Origin: an uncultured Ruminococcus sp.
GTDB lineage: Bacteria > Bacillota > Clostridia > Oscillospirales > Ruminococcaceae
Length of the DNA: 61,673 nt
Assembly: GCA_947176415.1 (NCBI GenBank)
Contig: CAMWQJ010000006.1
Span: 1 to 61,673, forward strand
Direction: 5' to 3'
Part shown: piece by piece, positions 8,700-17,554 of the stretch
How positions within the stretch are numbered: position 1 is the stretch's first letter
Layout of the letters: every line of letters begins with the position of its first letter
Notes under the pieces: model-generated
Database searches by the model: none
What the model was told of the DNA's origin: nothing
Seen by the model: the letters and a program-made list of their open reading frames with translations, nothing else
Made by a program: the position numbers and the translations under genes

Positions 8700-8736
8700 A
8701 TAATGTGAAATTTGCGTGAAAGTTTATATAATATGC

Positions 8737-8765
8737 TTGACAAATTCTATAATCCGTGATACTAT
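8737..8765 (+). promoter_or_regulatory. promoter of the RHH-clpB operon
   Basis: TTGACA (8737-8742) and TACTAT (8760-8765) are 17 bp apart. No CIRCE or CtsR-like inverted repeat is visible here. Confidence 0.7.
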
Positions 8766-8787
8766 TTATATAAAGGAAGTGAAGCCA

Positions 8788-9420
8788 ATGAAGAAAAGTG
8801 TCTACAGTCTTGTTCTTATGGACAGCGTTATAAAAGCCGTCGACGAACAGGCTTACCGCCTCGGCACAAACCGTTCAAATCTTATAAATCAGATTCTTGC
8901 GGAACGTTTCTGCTGTGTTACTCCTGAAATGCGTATGCGTGAAATTTTCGACCTGCTGTCTGAAAAAACAGGCAGTAATTTTCAGATTCAGAAACAAAAT
9001 TCTTCCTCGCTTATTACTCTCCGCACGTCTCTTGAATATAAATACCGACCGATAGTCAATTATAAAATTGAACTGCAAAGAGAACCTGACGATTTTCTCG
9101 GACAGCTCCGTGTGCAGATACGGACGCAGAGTCAACCGCTTATTTCGCTTTTTGAGGAGTTTTTTTTGTACAGAACGACACTCGAAAAAAAATATTTTTC
9201 ACTGCTCGGACTTGACTATCAGTTTACACTCTCGGCAGGATACTTTGCGAGAAAGTTAGTCAGAAGCACAGCCGACAGCGAAAAAACAGCCATAGCCATA
9301 GGCGGATATCTCAATCACCTGAACAAATCATTACAGATGTGTTTTTCAGCACCGAATGATTTTCCGTCATGCGAGGTTGAAAACGAATACAAGGAATTGT
9401 TGAAAAATTTTATCATTTAG
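8788..9420 (+). CDS. ribbon-helix-helix (CopG/Arc-like) domain protein
   Basis: A 210-residue protein of unknown role. Residues about 4-40 read as a ribbon-helix-helix unit: a short beta strand (VYSLVLMD), a helix with AVDEQAYRLG, the turn TNRSN and a second helix (LINQILAERF). The remaining 170 residues show no family I recognise and are mixed alpha/beta, with a charged C-terminus. I choose ATG 8788 because AAAGGAAG precedes it and an upstream candidate start would overlap the promoter. Its stop lies 18 bases before clpB and the clpB ribosome site fills the gap, so the two genes form an operon. An autoregulator or clpB regulator is a reasonable guess, unproven. Confidence 0.65.
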   Translation: MKKSVYSLVLMDSVIKAVDEQAYRLGTNRSNLINQILAERFCCVTPEMRMREIFDLLSEKTGSNFQIQKQNSSSLITLRTSLEYKYRPIVNYKIELQREPDDFLGQLRVQIRTQSQPLISLFEEFFLYRTTLEKKYFSLLGLDYQFTLSAGYFARKLVRSTADSEKTAIAIGGYLNHLNKSLQMCFSAPNDFPSCEVENEYKELLKNFII

Positions 9421-9438
9421 AACAGGAGGAATTTTTTT

Positions 9439-12033
9439 ATGAACGCTGAAAAACTTACACGAAAATCAATGGAGGCAGTGAGAAAGGCACAGAGCATAGC
9501 CATTATGCAGTCGAACGCCATGATAGAGCCGATACACATTCTGGCAGGGCTTTTAAAGCAGGAAAACGGGCTTATACCGCAGTTATTGAGGAAAATGAAT
9601 ATCGACTCAGATATTTTTGAAAGTGAAACCGACAGGAAAATAAATGGTCTTTCAAAAGTCACGGGCAGTGGACGTAGCGGTAACACAGGGCTGTCAGTTG
9701 AGTGCGATAAAGTTATTATTTCGGCTGAAAAAATCGCCTCCGACATGAAGGACGAGTTTGTCTCCGTCGAGCATTTAATGATTGCACTTATCGGGTGCGG
9801 AAACAAAGAGACCGAACAGCTTTTCAGGACTTTCAATATAACACGTGATGCGTTTCTGAATGCACTTATGACTGTAAGGGGAAATACAAGAGTCACGAGT
9901 GAAAACCCCGAGGAAACTTATGACGTTCTGACGAAATACGGACAGGAGCTTGTCGGACTTGCAAGGCAGAATAAACTTGACCCAGTTATCGGACGTGACA
10001 GCGAAATCAGAAATGTTATCAGGATTCTGTCACGCAAGACAAAGAATAATCCCGTACTGATAGGCGAGCCTGGCGTAGGAAAGACGGCAATAGCGGAGGG
10101 ACTCGCTCTGCGTATTGTTGCCGGAGATGTTCCCGACAGTCTCAGGGACAGAAAAGTATTCTCACTTGATATGGGTGCATTGGTTGCCGGTGCTAAATAC
10201 AGGGGGGAATTTGAAGAGAGACTTAAAGCCGTTCTTAACGAAATAAAAAACAGCAACGGAAATATTCTGCTCTTTATTGACGAACTTCATACGATAGTCG
10301 GTGCAGGAAAATCGGACGGTGCAATGGACGCAGGAAATCTTCTTAAACCTATGCTCGCAAGGGGTGAACTTCACTGTATAGGTGCGACTACTTTAAACGA
10401 ATACAGGCAGTATATAGAGAAAGACCCCGCACTTGAAAGGCGTTTCCAGCCTGTTATGGTTGACGAGCCGACTGTTGAAGATACAATATCAATTCTCAGA
10501 GGACTTAAAGAACGCTATGAAGTTTTTCACGGCGTAAAGATTCACGACAACGCACTTATTTCTTCAGCGGTGCTGTCCGCAAGATATATTACGGACAGAT
10601 TTTTGCCTGATAAGGCTATCGACCTGATAGACGAGGCGTGTGCGACTATCCGCACGGAAATGGATTCCATGCCGACGGAACTTGATGTTATTTCAAGAAA
10701 AATAGTCCAGCTTGAAATTGAAGAAGTGGCACTCAAAAAGGAAAGCGACAATATATCTATGGAACATCTCAGGGAAATTCAGAAAGAACTTGCCGAACTC
10801 CGAGAGAAATTCAACGGCATGAAGGCAAAGTGGGAGAACGAAAAAAACGATATTTCGGCAGTGCAGAAACTCCGTGAAGAAATGGAGCAGGTTAATGCAC
10901 AGATAGAAAAAGCCGAAAGAGAATATGACTTGAATAAAGTCGCTGAACTCAGATACGGCAGACTTCCACAGCTACAGAAAGAGATTTCCGAAATGGAACA
11001 CAGGGCGGAACATGATATTGAAAACGGTCGGTTACTGCGTGACAAGGTTACAGATGACGAGATAGCAAAGATAGTATGCAGGTGGACGGGCATACCTGTT
11101 GCCAAACTAATGGAGGGCGAAAAGGAAAAAATCCTGAATCTTGAAAAATTACTGCACAGAAGAGTTATCGGACAGGACGAGGCAGTTACAAAAGTCAGTG
11201 AGGCTATACTGCGTTCACGTGCGGGAATACAGTCCCCTGACAGACCCATAGGCTCGTTTATGTTTTTAGGACCTACGGGTGTCGGAAAAACCGAACTCGC
11301 AAAGGCTTTATCTGAAATTCTTTTTGACGACGAAAAGAATATTATCCGCATAGATATGAGCGAATATATGGAGAAATTCAGTGTCAGCAGATTAATCGGA
11401 GCTCCTCCTGGATATGTCGGCTACGACGAGGGCGGACAGCTTACCGAGGCAGTAAGACGGAAGCCTTATTCCGTTGTGCTTTTTGATGAGGTCGAAAAGG
11501 CACACCCCGATGTCTTCAATATTTTGCTTCAGGTTCTCGATGACGGAAGAATTACGGACTCTCAGGGCAGAACGGTTGATTTTAAAAATACCGTAATTAT
11601 TCTCACTTCAAATCTCGGCTCTGATTATATTCTTGACGGGATAAACAGCGATGGCGAAATTTCCGAGCAGGCACGTGAAAAGGTTGAGGGACTTTTAAAG
11701 ACTCATTTCCGCCCTGAATTTCTGAACAGGCTTGATGAGATGATTTTCTATAAACCGCTTGCAAAGACGGAAATAAAAAATATTGTCACTCTTATGCTCG
11801 GCGATTTGCAGAAAAGACTTGACGACAAGCACATTAAAATAAACGTAAGCGACGAGGCTGTTGATTATATTGTCGAGTGCGGTTATGATGCAAACTTCGG
11901 TGCAAGACCGCTGAGAAGATTTATTCAGCGAAATATTGAAACGCTCGTGGCGAAAAAAATAATCGCCGAAAATCTTTCCGCAGGAGATGTTATTTGCATA
12001 ACTCTTGAAAACGGTGAATTATCGGCAGAATAA
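9439..12033 (+). CDS. clpB: ClpB-type AAA+ disaggregase
   Basis: An 864-residue Hsp100 chaperone of standard ClpB length, which works with DnaK to pull proteins out of aggregates. The Clp N-domain repeats cover 1-145. The first AAA module has Walker A GEPGVGKT (209-216), pore loop GAKYRGEFEER and Walker B LLFIDE (about 277-282). A long coiled-coil middle domain (about 400-530), typical of ClpB and not ClpA, follows. The second AAA module has Walker A GPTGVGKT (about 611-618), pore loop GYVGYDEGG and Walker B VVLFDE. The C-terminal small domain carries the GARPLRR sensor-2 motif. No ClpP-binding IGF loop is seen. AGGAGGA precedes the ATG and the gene is second in an operon with the RHH protein. 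A strong terminator follows. Confidence 0.95.
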   Translation: MNAEKLTRKSMEAVRKAQSIAIMQSNAMIEPIHILAGLLKQENGLIPQLLRKMNIDSDIFESETDRKINGLSKVTGSGRSGNTGLSVECDKVIISAEKIASDMKDEFVSVEHLMIALIGCGNKETEQLFRTFNITRDAFLNALMTVRGNTRVTSENPEETYDVLTKYGQELVGLARQNKLDPVIGRDSEIRNVIRILSRKTKNNPVLIGEPGVGKTAIAEGLALRIVAGDVPDSLRDRKVFSLDMGALVAGAKYRGEFEERLKAVLNEIKNSNGNILLFIDELHTIVGAGKSDGAMDAGNLLKPMLARGELHCIGATTLNEYRQYIEKDPALERRFQPVMVDEPTVEDTISILRGLKERYEVFHGVKIHDNALISSAVLSARYITDRFLPDKAIDLIDEACATIRTEMDSMPTELDVISRKIVQLEIEEVALKKESDNISMEHLREIQKELAELREKFNGMKAKWENEKNDISAVQKLREEMEQVNAQIEKAEREYDLNKVAELRYGRLPQLQKEISEMEHRAEHDIENGRLLRDKVTDDEIAKIVCRWTGIPVAKLMEGEKEKILNLEKLLHRRVIGQDEAVTKVSEAILRSRAGIQSPDRPIGSFMFLGPTGVGKTELAKALSEILFDDEKNIIRIDMSEYMEKFSVSRLIGAPPGYVGYDEGGQLTEAVRRKPYSVVLFDEVEKAHPDVFNILLQVLDDGRITDSQGRTVDFKNTVIILTSNLGSDYILDGINSDGEISEQAREKVEGLLKTHFRPEFLNRLDEMIFYKPLAKTEIKNIVTLMLGDLQKRLDDKHIKINVSDEAVDYIVECGYDANFGARPLRRFIQRNIETLVAKKIIAENLSAGDVICITLENGELSAE

Positions 12034-12044
12034 AGCATATTATA

Positions 12045-12079
12045 ATCATATCCGTTATATTGCGGATATGATTTTTTTT
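12045..12079 (+). terminator. terminator of clpB
   Basis: ATCATATCCG and CGGATATGAT form a perfect 10-bp stem with an 8-base loop, followed by T7. Confidence 0.9.
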
Positions 12080-12160
12080 GTTTTTATATATGTTTTGAAT
12101 AAAAAAGCTATCCGAAAATGGCTAAAAGTCGGGCATTTTGCGGTTTTTTCCATAAATTGC

Positions 12161-12189
12161 TTGACAAACGGCAACAAAGGATATATAAT
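12161..12189 (+). promoter_or_regulatory. promoter of the HU gene
   Basis: TTGACA and TATAAT at exactly 17 bp, a full sigma-A consensus, as expected for an abundant protein. Confidence 0.85.
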
Positions 12190-12226
12190 TCAGAATGTAA
12201 AATTTATTTTCATGGAGGATAAAAAG

Positions 12227-12502
12227 ATGACAAAAACTGAGTTAATAAGTGCAGTTGCCAACAAGACAGGCTCGAAGAAGAAAGACGCAGAGTCCGCTGT
12301 AAACGCAATTTTTGCTACAATCACGGAAGAACTCGTAAAGGGCGAAAAGGTTTCTATCGTCGGATTCGGTACTTTTGAAGTACGTGACCGCAAGGAAAAG
12401 AAGGTTACTAATCCTCAGACAAAAGAGATGATGATTGCTCCCGCTTCAAAGGCTGCTGCTTTCAAGGCAGGTCAGACTCTCAAGAACGCTGTAAACAAGT
12501 AA
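12227..12502 (+). CDS. hup: HU family DNA-binding protein
   Basis: A 91-residue histone-like protein that bends and compacts DNA as a dimer. It has the full HU pattern: two N-terminal helices (TKTELISAVANKTG, DAESAVNAIF), the turn GEKVSIVGFGTFEVR, the arm with RKEKKVTNPQT and the C-terminal helix AFKAGQTLKNAV. The arm keeps the NP dipeptide whose proline inserts between bases. GGAGGAT supports ATG 12227; the ATG 15 bases upstream overlaps that site and is less likely. Strong consensus promoter and the DUF6465 gene 19 bases downstream indicate a highly expressed nucleoid operon. Confidence 0.95.
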   Translation: MTKTELISAVANKTGSKKKDAESAVNAIFATITEELVKGEKVSIVGFGTFEVRDRKEKKVTNPQTKEMMIAPASKAAAFKAGQTLKNAVNK

Positions 12503-12521
12503 TTTTTAAGGAGGTCGCATT

Positions 12522-13121
12522 ATGGCGAGACCAAAGAAGAATGCAACGGATAAGCCAGAAGAGCAGACAGTTACAAAACGCAGAGGCAGACCGAAAAAAA
12601 ATCCCGTTGTTGATGAGGAAGTAAAAACGGAAATAATTCAGGCAGTTGAAGAAACTGTTTCCGAGACGGTCGCTGAACCTGTAAAGGAAGAAGCAAAGAC
12701 TGAAGAAGTAAAGCTCGGCGAGGTTGTTGTTGAAACTCCCGTTGAAGAAGTAAAGCCTGAAGAAATCGTTGTGGCTGTTCCTGAAAGTAAAAAGCGTGGC
12801 AGAAAGCCGAAGAGCGAAACCGCAGAAAAGGCAGTTACAAATAAATCGGCTACAAAGAAAACAACCAGAAAGGCTGTTTCAACAAAGGCTGAAAAAACTG
12901 TAAAAACTACAAAGACAGCTGTAAAGCATGAAATCAAGGCTTACATTCAGGGGGCAGGAGCTGAAAAGTCTATTGACGAACTTTCGGCAAAGGCTGTTGA
13001 ACTTTCAGGCGTAAAGTCTCCGAAGTCCGTAAAGCTCTATATAAAGCCATACGAAGAGGACGGAAATGCAAAGGTATATTATGTTGTCGACAATACGGCA
13101 GGGCATTTCAATCTCTTTTGA
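12522..13121 (+). CDS. Lys-rich AT-hook-like protein with C-terminal DUF6465 domain
   Basis: A 199-residue protein. The first 135 residues are low-complexity and rich in Lys, Glu and Thr, with AT-hook-like cores RRGRPKK (about 20-26) and KRGRKPK (about 90-96) plus a similar ARPKK at the start; such cores hold the minor groove of AT-rich DNA. The last 60 residues are a compact domain (AYIQGAGAEKSIDELSAKA through VKLYIKP to YYVVDN) that matches DUF6465 of Clostridia. It follows HU by 19 bases behind AAGGAGGT and precedes a terminator, so it is probably a nucleoid-associated protein. DNA binding is inferred from the hooks and the neighbour. Confidence 0.8.
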   Translation: MARPKKNATDKPEEQTVTKRRGRPKKNPVVDEEVKTEIIQAVEETVSETVAEPVKEEAKTEEVKLGEVVVETPVEEVKPEEIVVAVPESKKRGRKPKSETAEKAVTNKSATKKTTRKAVSTKAEKTVKTTKTAVKHEIKAYIQGAGAEKSIDELSAKAVELSGVKSPKSVKLYIKPYEEDGNAKVYYVVDNTAGHFNLF

Positions 13122-13132
13122 TTAAAAAATCA

Positions 13133-13162
13133 AGTCTGTGGATTTTTTCCGCAGGCTTTTTT
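13133..13162 (+). terminator. terminator of the HU operon
   Basis: AGTCTGTGGA pairs with TCCGCAGGCT (two wobble pairs), then T6. Confidence 0.85.
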
Positions 13163-13206
13163 GTTTTTCTGAAAAAATTATTATTTTTCTGAAAATTCCC
13201 ATATCT

Positions 13207-13238
13207 TTAAGATTATTTTAAGGAACATATAATATAAT
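13207..13238 (+). promoter_or_regulatory. activator-type promoter matching that of the VTC gene
   Basis: TTAAGATTATTTTAAG at 13207-13222 is identical to 6644-6659. A TATAAT follows after 10 bases (13233-13238), the same distance as at the VTC gene; another TATAAT overlaps at 13228. See 6644-6675. Confidence 0.6.
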
Positions 13239-13307
13239 CATAGCCATAGAAAAGAAATATCAAGTCTGAAAAATACAGAAAAAATTTTTTTAAGGAGCAG
13301 ATTTATT

Positions 13308-16300
13308 ATGAAGAAGTCAGGTATAAAAAGAATCCTCGCAGGCATTTCCTCAGCCTGTATAATAGCCTCCGCACTTCCGGTAAGTGTTTCGGCAGTCGAG
13401 CAGAAAGCAACGGGAATTAATTTCGGAGACGCAGACGAAAGCGGAGATATAAACATCAATGACACTGTGCTGATAATGCAGTCAATTGCAAATCCCGACA
13501 AGTATGTACTGTCGGAACAGGGCAAATTAAACGCAGATGTTGTGGACAACGGCGACGGCGTTACAAATTCCGACGCACTCGCTATACAGTATGTTGAGTC
13601 AAAAACCATAACAGCAGATATTTTCCCGATAACGTCGCTCCAGCTCGACCAGATAGGCAACGGAGAGACAATAGATAAGCCTGTTGCAGATGCGACTTAT
13701 ATTCACCTTAACGGCACTACCGCAACGGTTGAGGGCGAAAATGCAGAAGTAAACGGTTCTGTAATAACCATAAGCCATTCAGGTTTGTTCTATGTGGACG
13801 GCACGCTTGACGACGGACAGATTAATATAAACATTGCTGACGAAACCGCAGACTCCGAAACAGTTAAAATCTTCCTCAATGGTGCGAACATCACAGGAAA
13901 GTCCGCCCCTGCAATTCTCGTTACAAACGCAAAGAATACATCTTTAAATCTCGTCGACGGAACGGAAAACTTTATTTCTGACGGCGATACGGCTTATGAC
14001 GGCGACAATCTCGGCAGTGCCGTAATCGAGGCAAAGGACGATATTACAATAAAGGGCGGAGACAGCGGAACAGGCATTCTCAACCTCACTGCAAACACAC
14101 AGAACGCTATTGTATGTAACAATGACATTAAATTCAACGGCGGTGTGGTAAATATTACAACTCTCAATTCCACCGACAAGACAGATGCAGTAAAGGGCAA
14201 GAAGTCTGTTACAGTCAAGGACGGAACGATTAATATTGATGCGGAGGGCGATGGAATAAAGTCCTCAAAGGGTTCTGTTTCAATAACAGGTGGTACTACA
14301 GGCATAAAGGCAGGAAATGACGCAATACAGGCAGAAACGACCATTGACATATCAGACGGTACGGTTGTGGCAGGCGGTGACAGGGGACTGACAGCCGTTA
14401 CAGGAATAAATATAACAGGCGGTAAAGTTGTTGCAACAGCCACCGACAATCAGGCAGACAGCACGCTTATGGGTGGTACAACACAGGGTACTATGCTTTT
14501 CAATACGATTGCCTGCACCGAAACAACTGACGGCACGTGGAAAAAAGCCAACTCTTTCGGAGATTTCAGCTTTACTAAAAAATACAGCTATGTTCTTATG
14601 AGCGACCCGTCATTTAAAAAGGGCTTTGAGAAGTCATTCCAGAATCATTCCAACAGTTCAGCCGTACAATACGGAATCGGATATTTTAAATTTACAATGA
14701 CAGATACCGTTACAGCATTTGATAACGTAAATCCCAGCGGTGCAGTTCCTCCGGCGGAATCCACCGATTCAAATTATACAATTACACTTTCAGGAAATAC
14801 TTTCACAACTGACGCACCTTCAGATGTCGCAAGCGTGGAGAATAATATTCTGACTATAAAAAAACCTGCTGTTATGAGTATTTCAGGAGAAAACAATGGC
14901 GGACAGATTGTAGTTGACGTTGACAAGACCACATATCCTGACGGCGTGGTTGAACTCGACCTCGTTGGTGCAACTCTCACAAACGACAGCGTAGCATCGA
15001 TATATGTTGCCTCTGTAGGCGACGAAGTTCAGATTGTTGCAAAAAAAGGTACAAACAACGTAATTTCGGACGGCACTTCCCATACGGATACGTATACGGA
15101 CAGCGACGGCAACGTTAATCAGATTGATTCCGCTATATTCTCACGTGACGACCTGAAAATCAAAGGCTCGGGAAATCTTACCGTAAACGGCAATACGGCA
15201 GACGGAATTGTTTCCAAAAACGACCTTAAAATCTACAACGGAAATATTACTGTAAACGCTGTTGACGACGGTATCAGGGGCAAGGACAGCGTTACGGTCG
15301 GAAACGATACCGCCACTGACTATGCAGGTCTTAAACTCACTGTAAATACGCAGTCAGGCGACGGAATAAAGTCAACGTCGACGGACAGTGCAACGGAAAA
15401 GAAGTCATACGGCGTTGTTACAATAAATGGCGGTACGGTTGACATAAAGTCTTATGCCGACGGAATACAGGCGGAGCAGGATTTTGTAATGAACGGCGGA
15501 GACCTTAATATATACACATATCAGGGTTCGGGATTCACGGGCAGTGGCTCGTCGTCTTCTTCAGGAAACACAGGCTGGGGCGGAGGCTTCGGCGGTGGAT
15601 TCGGCGGAGGTATGCAGGACGGCAATTCCAACAAAACCGATATATCTGCAAAGGGAATAAAGTCGGTCGGCATTTACGATACAGCCGGCACAACTTGGCA
15701 GAGTGGCGGAAATATTACAATAAACGGCGGTAATATTACAGTCGACTCGTCAGACGATTCACTTCACTGCGGTGGAAATATTAACATCAACGGCGGTACT
15801 TTCAGACTTGCAAGTGCTGACGATGCATTACATTCAGACCATAATTTAACACTCGGCAACGAGGGCGGTGCTTACGACGACTTCAATATCTACGTTACAA
15901 AGTGCTATGAGGGCGTAGAGGGCGAGAATATCTATCAGCACAGCGGAACAGTAGTTGTAAAAGCAGACGACGACGGTTATAATGCGGCAGGCGGTGCAGA
16001 CGGTTCAGGTTCCGGAAACAATATGGGCTGGAATCAGGGTGGCAGACCCGGCGGAATGGGCGGTTCATCAGGCAACAATACCCTCAGTATTACAGGCGGT
16101 ATTGCCATTGTACAGTCCGCAAGCGGAGACCATGACGCATTCGACTCAAACGGTGGTATTAATATTACTGGCGGTGTTGTGATTGCCAACGGTCAGGAAT
16201 GTCTTGACTGCGACGGCACAAAGTCCATAACAGGCGGTACGGTTATTGAATGCTCGTCGCAGGGTAACGGAACGGTTTCGGCAAACACGCAGTTTACGGT

Positions 16301-16541
16301 TGCCGACGGCTCGGGAAATGTAGTTATTTCATTCGTTACTATGCAGGGAATGGGTTCGCCCTCATTCGTAAGCGGTAGCGGTCTGAAGTGCTATACGGGC
16401 GGAACGGTTTTGGACGGTACAGACCTCATAACTTCCGATAGCTCGCAGACGGTTTTTGCAGACGGAACTATTTCTGGCGGTACTGAAATCAGTGCAGGCT
16501 CAGGCTCGGGCAGTCAAGGTGGCTGGGGCGGTCGCAAATAA
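13308..16541 (+). CDS. secreted protein with N-terminal dockerin and two Cthe_2159-like carbohydrate-binding beta-helix domains
   Basis: A 1077-residue exported protein. Residues 1-29 are a signal peptide. A dockerin follows at once (about 38-115; loops DADESGDI and NGDGVTN), an unusual N-terminal position. Residues about 130-400 and 485-900 each resemble Cthe_2159 (PF14262), a right-handed beta-helix that binds acidic plant polysaccharide such as polygalacturonate; the repeating pattern of short strands such as ITGG, INGG and DDGI recurs throughout. Gly-rich stretches interrupt the helix near 745-775 and 900-925. No catalytic motif is seen, so it is probably a binding or matrix component of the cellulosome or cell surface. 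TAAGGAG precedes ATG 13308. The promoter matches that of the VTC-DUF4956 operon, families that often accompany Cthe_2159 proteins. Confidence 0.85.
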   Translation: MKKSGIKRILAGISSACIIASALPVSVSAVEQKATGINFGDADESGDININDTVLIMQSIANPDKYVLSEQGKLNADVVDNGDGVTNSDALAIQYVESKTITADIFPITSLQLDQIGNGETIDKPVADATYIHLNGTTATVEGENAEVNGSVITISHSGLFYVDGTLDDGQININIADETADSETVKIFLNGANITGKSAPAILVTNAKNTSLNLVDGTENFISDGDTAYDGDNLGSAVIEAKDDITIKGGDSGTGILNLTANTQNAIVCNNDIKFNGGVVNITTLNSTDKTDAVKGKKSVTVKDGTINIDAEGDGIKSSKGSVSITGGTTGIKAGNDAIQAETTIDISDGTVVAGGDRGLTAVTGINITGGKVVATATDNQADSTLMGGTTQGTMLFNTIACTETTDGTWKKANSFGDFSFTKKYSYVLMSDPSFKKGFEKSFQNHSNSSAVQYGIGYFKFTMTDTVTAFDNVNPSGAVPPAESTDSNYTITLSGNTFTTDAPSDVASVENNILTIKKPAVMSISGENNGGQIVVDVDKTTYPDGVVELDLVGATLTNDSVASIYVASVGDEVQIVAKKGTNNVISDGTSHTDTYTDSDGNVNQIDSAIFSRDDLKIKGSGNLTVNGNTADGIVSKNDLKIYNGNITVNAVDDGIRGKDSVTVGNDTATDYAGLKLTVNTQSGDGIKSTSTDSATEKKSYGVVTINGGTVDIKSYADGIQAEQDFVMNGGDLNIYTYQGSGFTGSGSSSSSGNTGWGGGFGGGFGGGMQDGNSNKTDISAKGIKSVGIYDTAGTTWQSGGNITINGGNITVDSSDDSLHCGGNININGGTFRLASADDALHSDHNLTLGNEGGAYDDFNIYVTKCYEGVEGENIYQHSGTVVVKADDDGYNAAGGADGSGSGNNMGWNQGGRPGGMGGSSGNNTLSITGGIAIVQSASGDHDAFDSNGGINITGGVVIANGQECLDCDGTKSITGGTVIECSSQGNGTVSANTQFTVADGSGNVVISFVTMQGMGSPSFVSGSGLKCYTGGTVLDGTDLITSDSSQTVFADGTISGGTEISAGSGSGSQGGWGGRK

Positions 16542-16556
16542 TCGCAGAATTTAGAA

Positions 16557-16593
16557 AAAAAGCAGTTTTCGTATTTTTCGGGAACTGCTTTTT
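16557..16593 (+). terminator. terminator after the dockerin/Cthe_2159 gene
   Basis: AAAAAGCAGTT and AACTGCTTTTT pair around a TTCG..CGGG interior. The kinase gene starts 19 bases later, so it may depend on read-through. Confidence 0.7.
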
Positions 16594-16611
16594 CAGGAAA
16601 TAATTAAAGAT

Positions 16612-17487
16612 ATGAATAAGAATGAACTTGAAAAAATTATTTTAAATCAGCTGAATAAAAAATTTGATATTGTCGGAAAAATCGGCGAGGGACTGCACAG
16701 CACGGTGTACAGAACGGCGGATTATGCACTTAAAATAAAGACGGTTATTTTTTCGGAAAACGCCTGTAATATGGCGGAAAAAAGCTATGCCATGACTGAA
16801 ATAAACATAATGAAGTTACTGGCGGACTGTCCGAACATCGTCGCATACAGGGGCGGAGGTGCTGAAAAAATTATTGTAGATAATAAATATACAGGTGATT
16901 TTTTTATAATTAAAATGGATTTCCTGAACTGTCTTTCCGAGATGATTAAAAGCGGAAATTTTATTCTTTGTGAAAAAAATATTGTCAGGCTCGCAACCGA
17001 TATATGCAGGGCTTTGTGCCATATGCACGGGAAAAATATTGTCCACTGCGATATAAAATCCGATAACTTTTTCTGCCGTGATTCAGGTGAATTTCTGCTC
17101 GGCGATTTCAGCGTTTCGGACTTTGCGGACAGAAAATTAAGCAGGTCGGGGAGCAGACGATATACCGCCCCCGAAATTCTCGACGGCAGAAAAGTTGATT
17201 ATTTTCAGGCGGATATTTATTCGCTCGGAATAAGCCTCTATGAGCTTGCAAATAATCTTTATATACCGTTTGAGGACAAAATAATGGACAGCCGTAAAGC
17301 CGTTGAACTGCGTACAAGGGGGAGTTTTTTTCCCCGACCGCTTAACGCAACGGCAGGTTTTTCTGAAATAATCATGAAAGCGTGTGCATTTGATTTGGAA
17401 AAAAGATATAAAAAAGCAGAAGAGATGCTTTATGATTTGGAAAATTTAAAAGCAGGCGGATATGTCACATATGAGGATATTGGGTAA
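16612..17487 (+). CDS. small Hanks-type Ser/Thr protein kinase with altered motifs
   Basis: A 291-residue cytoplasmic kinase consisting almost only of the kinase domain. Motifs in order: glycine loop GKIGEGLHSTVY (about 22-33), ATP-anchoring lysine in YALKIK (about 41), alpha-C glutamate in MTEINIMK, catalytic loop HCDIKSDN (about 145; HRD becomes HCD), metal-binding GDFS (about 164; DFG becomes DFS) and YTAPEI. The catalytic Asp, Lys and Asn are kept, so activity is plausible. It has no PASTA repeats or membrane segment and no phosphatase nearby, so it is not a typical PrkC. The start is ATG 16612 with AGGAAA at 16595. Its target is unknown. Confidence 0.85.
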   Translation: MNKNELEKIILNQLNKKFDIVGKIGEGLHSTVYRTADYALKIKTVIFSENACNMAEKSYAMTEINIMKLLADCPNIVAYRGGGAEKIIVDNKYTGDFFIIKMDFLNCLSEMIKSGNFILCEKNIVRLATDICRALCHMHGKNIVHCDIKSDNFFCRDSGEFLLGDFSVSDFADRKLSRSGSRRYTAPEILDGRKVDYFQADIYSLGISLYELANNLYIPFEDKIMDSRKAVELRTRGSFFPRPLNATAGFSEIIMKACAFDLEKRYKKAEEMLYDLENLKAGGYVTYEDIG

Positions 17488-17512
17488 AAAATAAAAATAT
17501 AACTGAAAACTA

Positions 17513-17541
17513 TTGACAAATGTATTTTTATATGTTATAAT
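17513..17541 (+). promoter_or_regulatory. promoter of tRNA-Pro
   Basis: TTGACA and TATAAT exactly 17 bp apart, 13 bases before the tRNA. Confidence 0.85.
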
Positions 17542-17554
17542 AATCACTGTTAAT

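Noticed and set aside
8700-8790. CIRCE or CtsR element before the clpB operon
   Set aside because: No TTAGCACTC/GAGTGCTAA pair and no tandem CtsR heptads are present.
16612-17487. PrkC/Stk1-type membrane kinase
   Set aside because: The protein ends after the kinase domain, with no membrane helix and no PASTA repeats.
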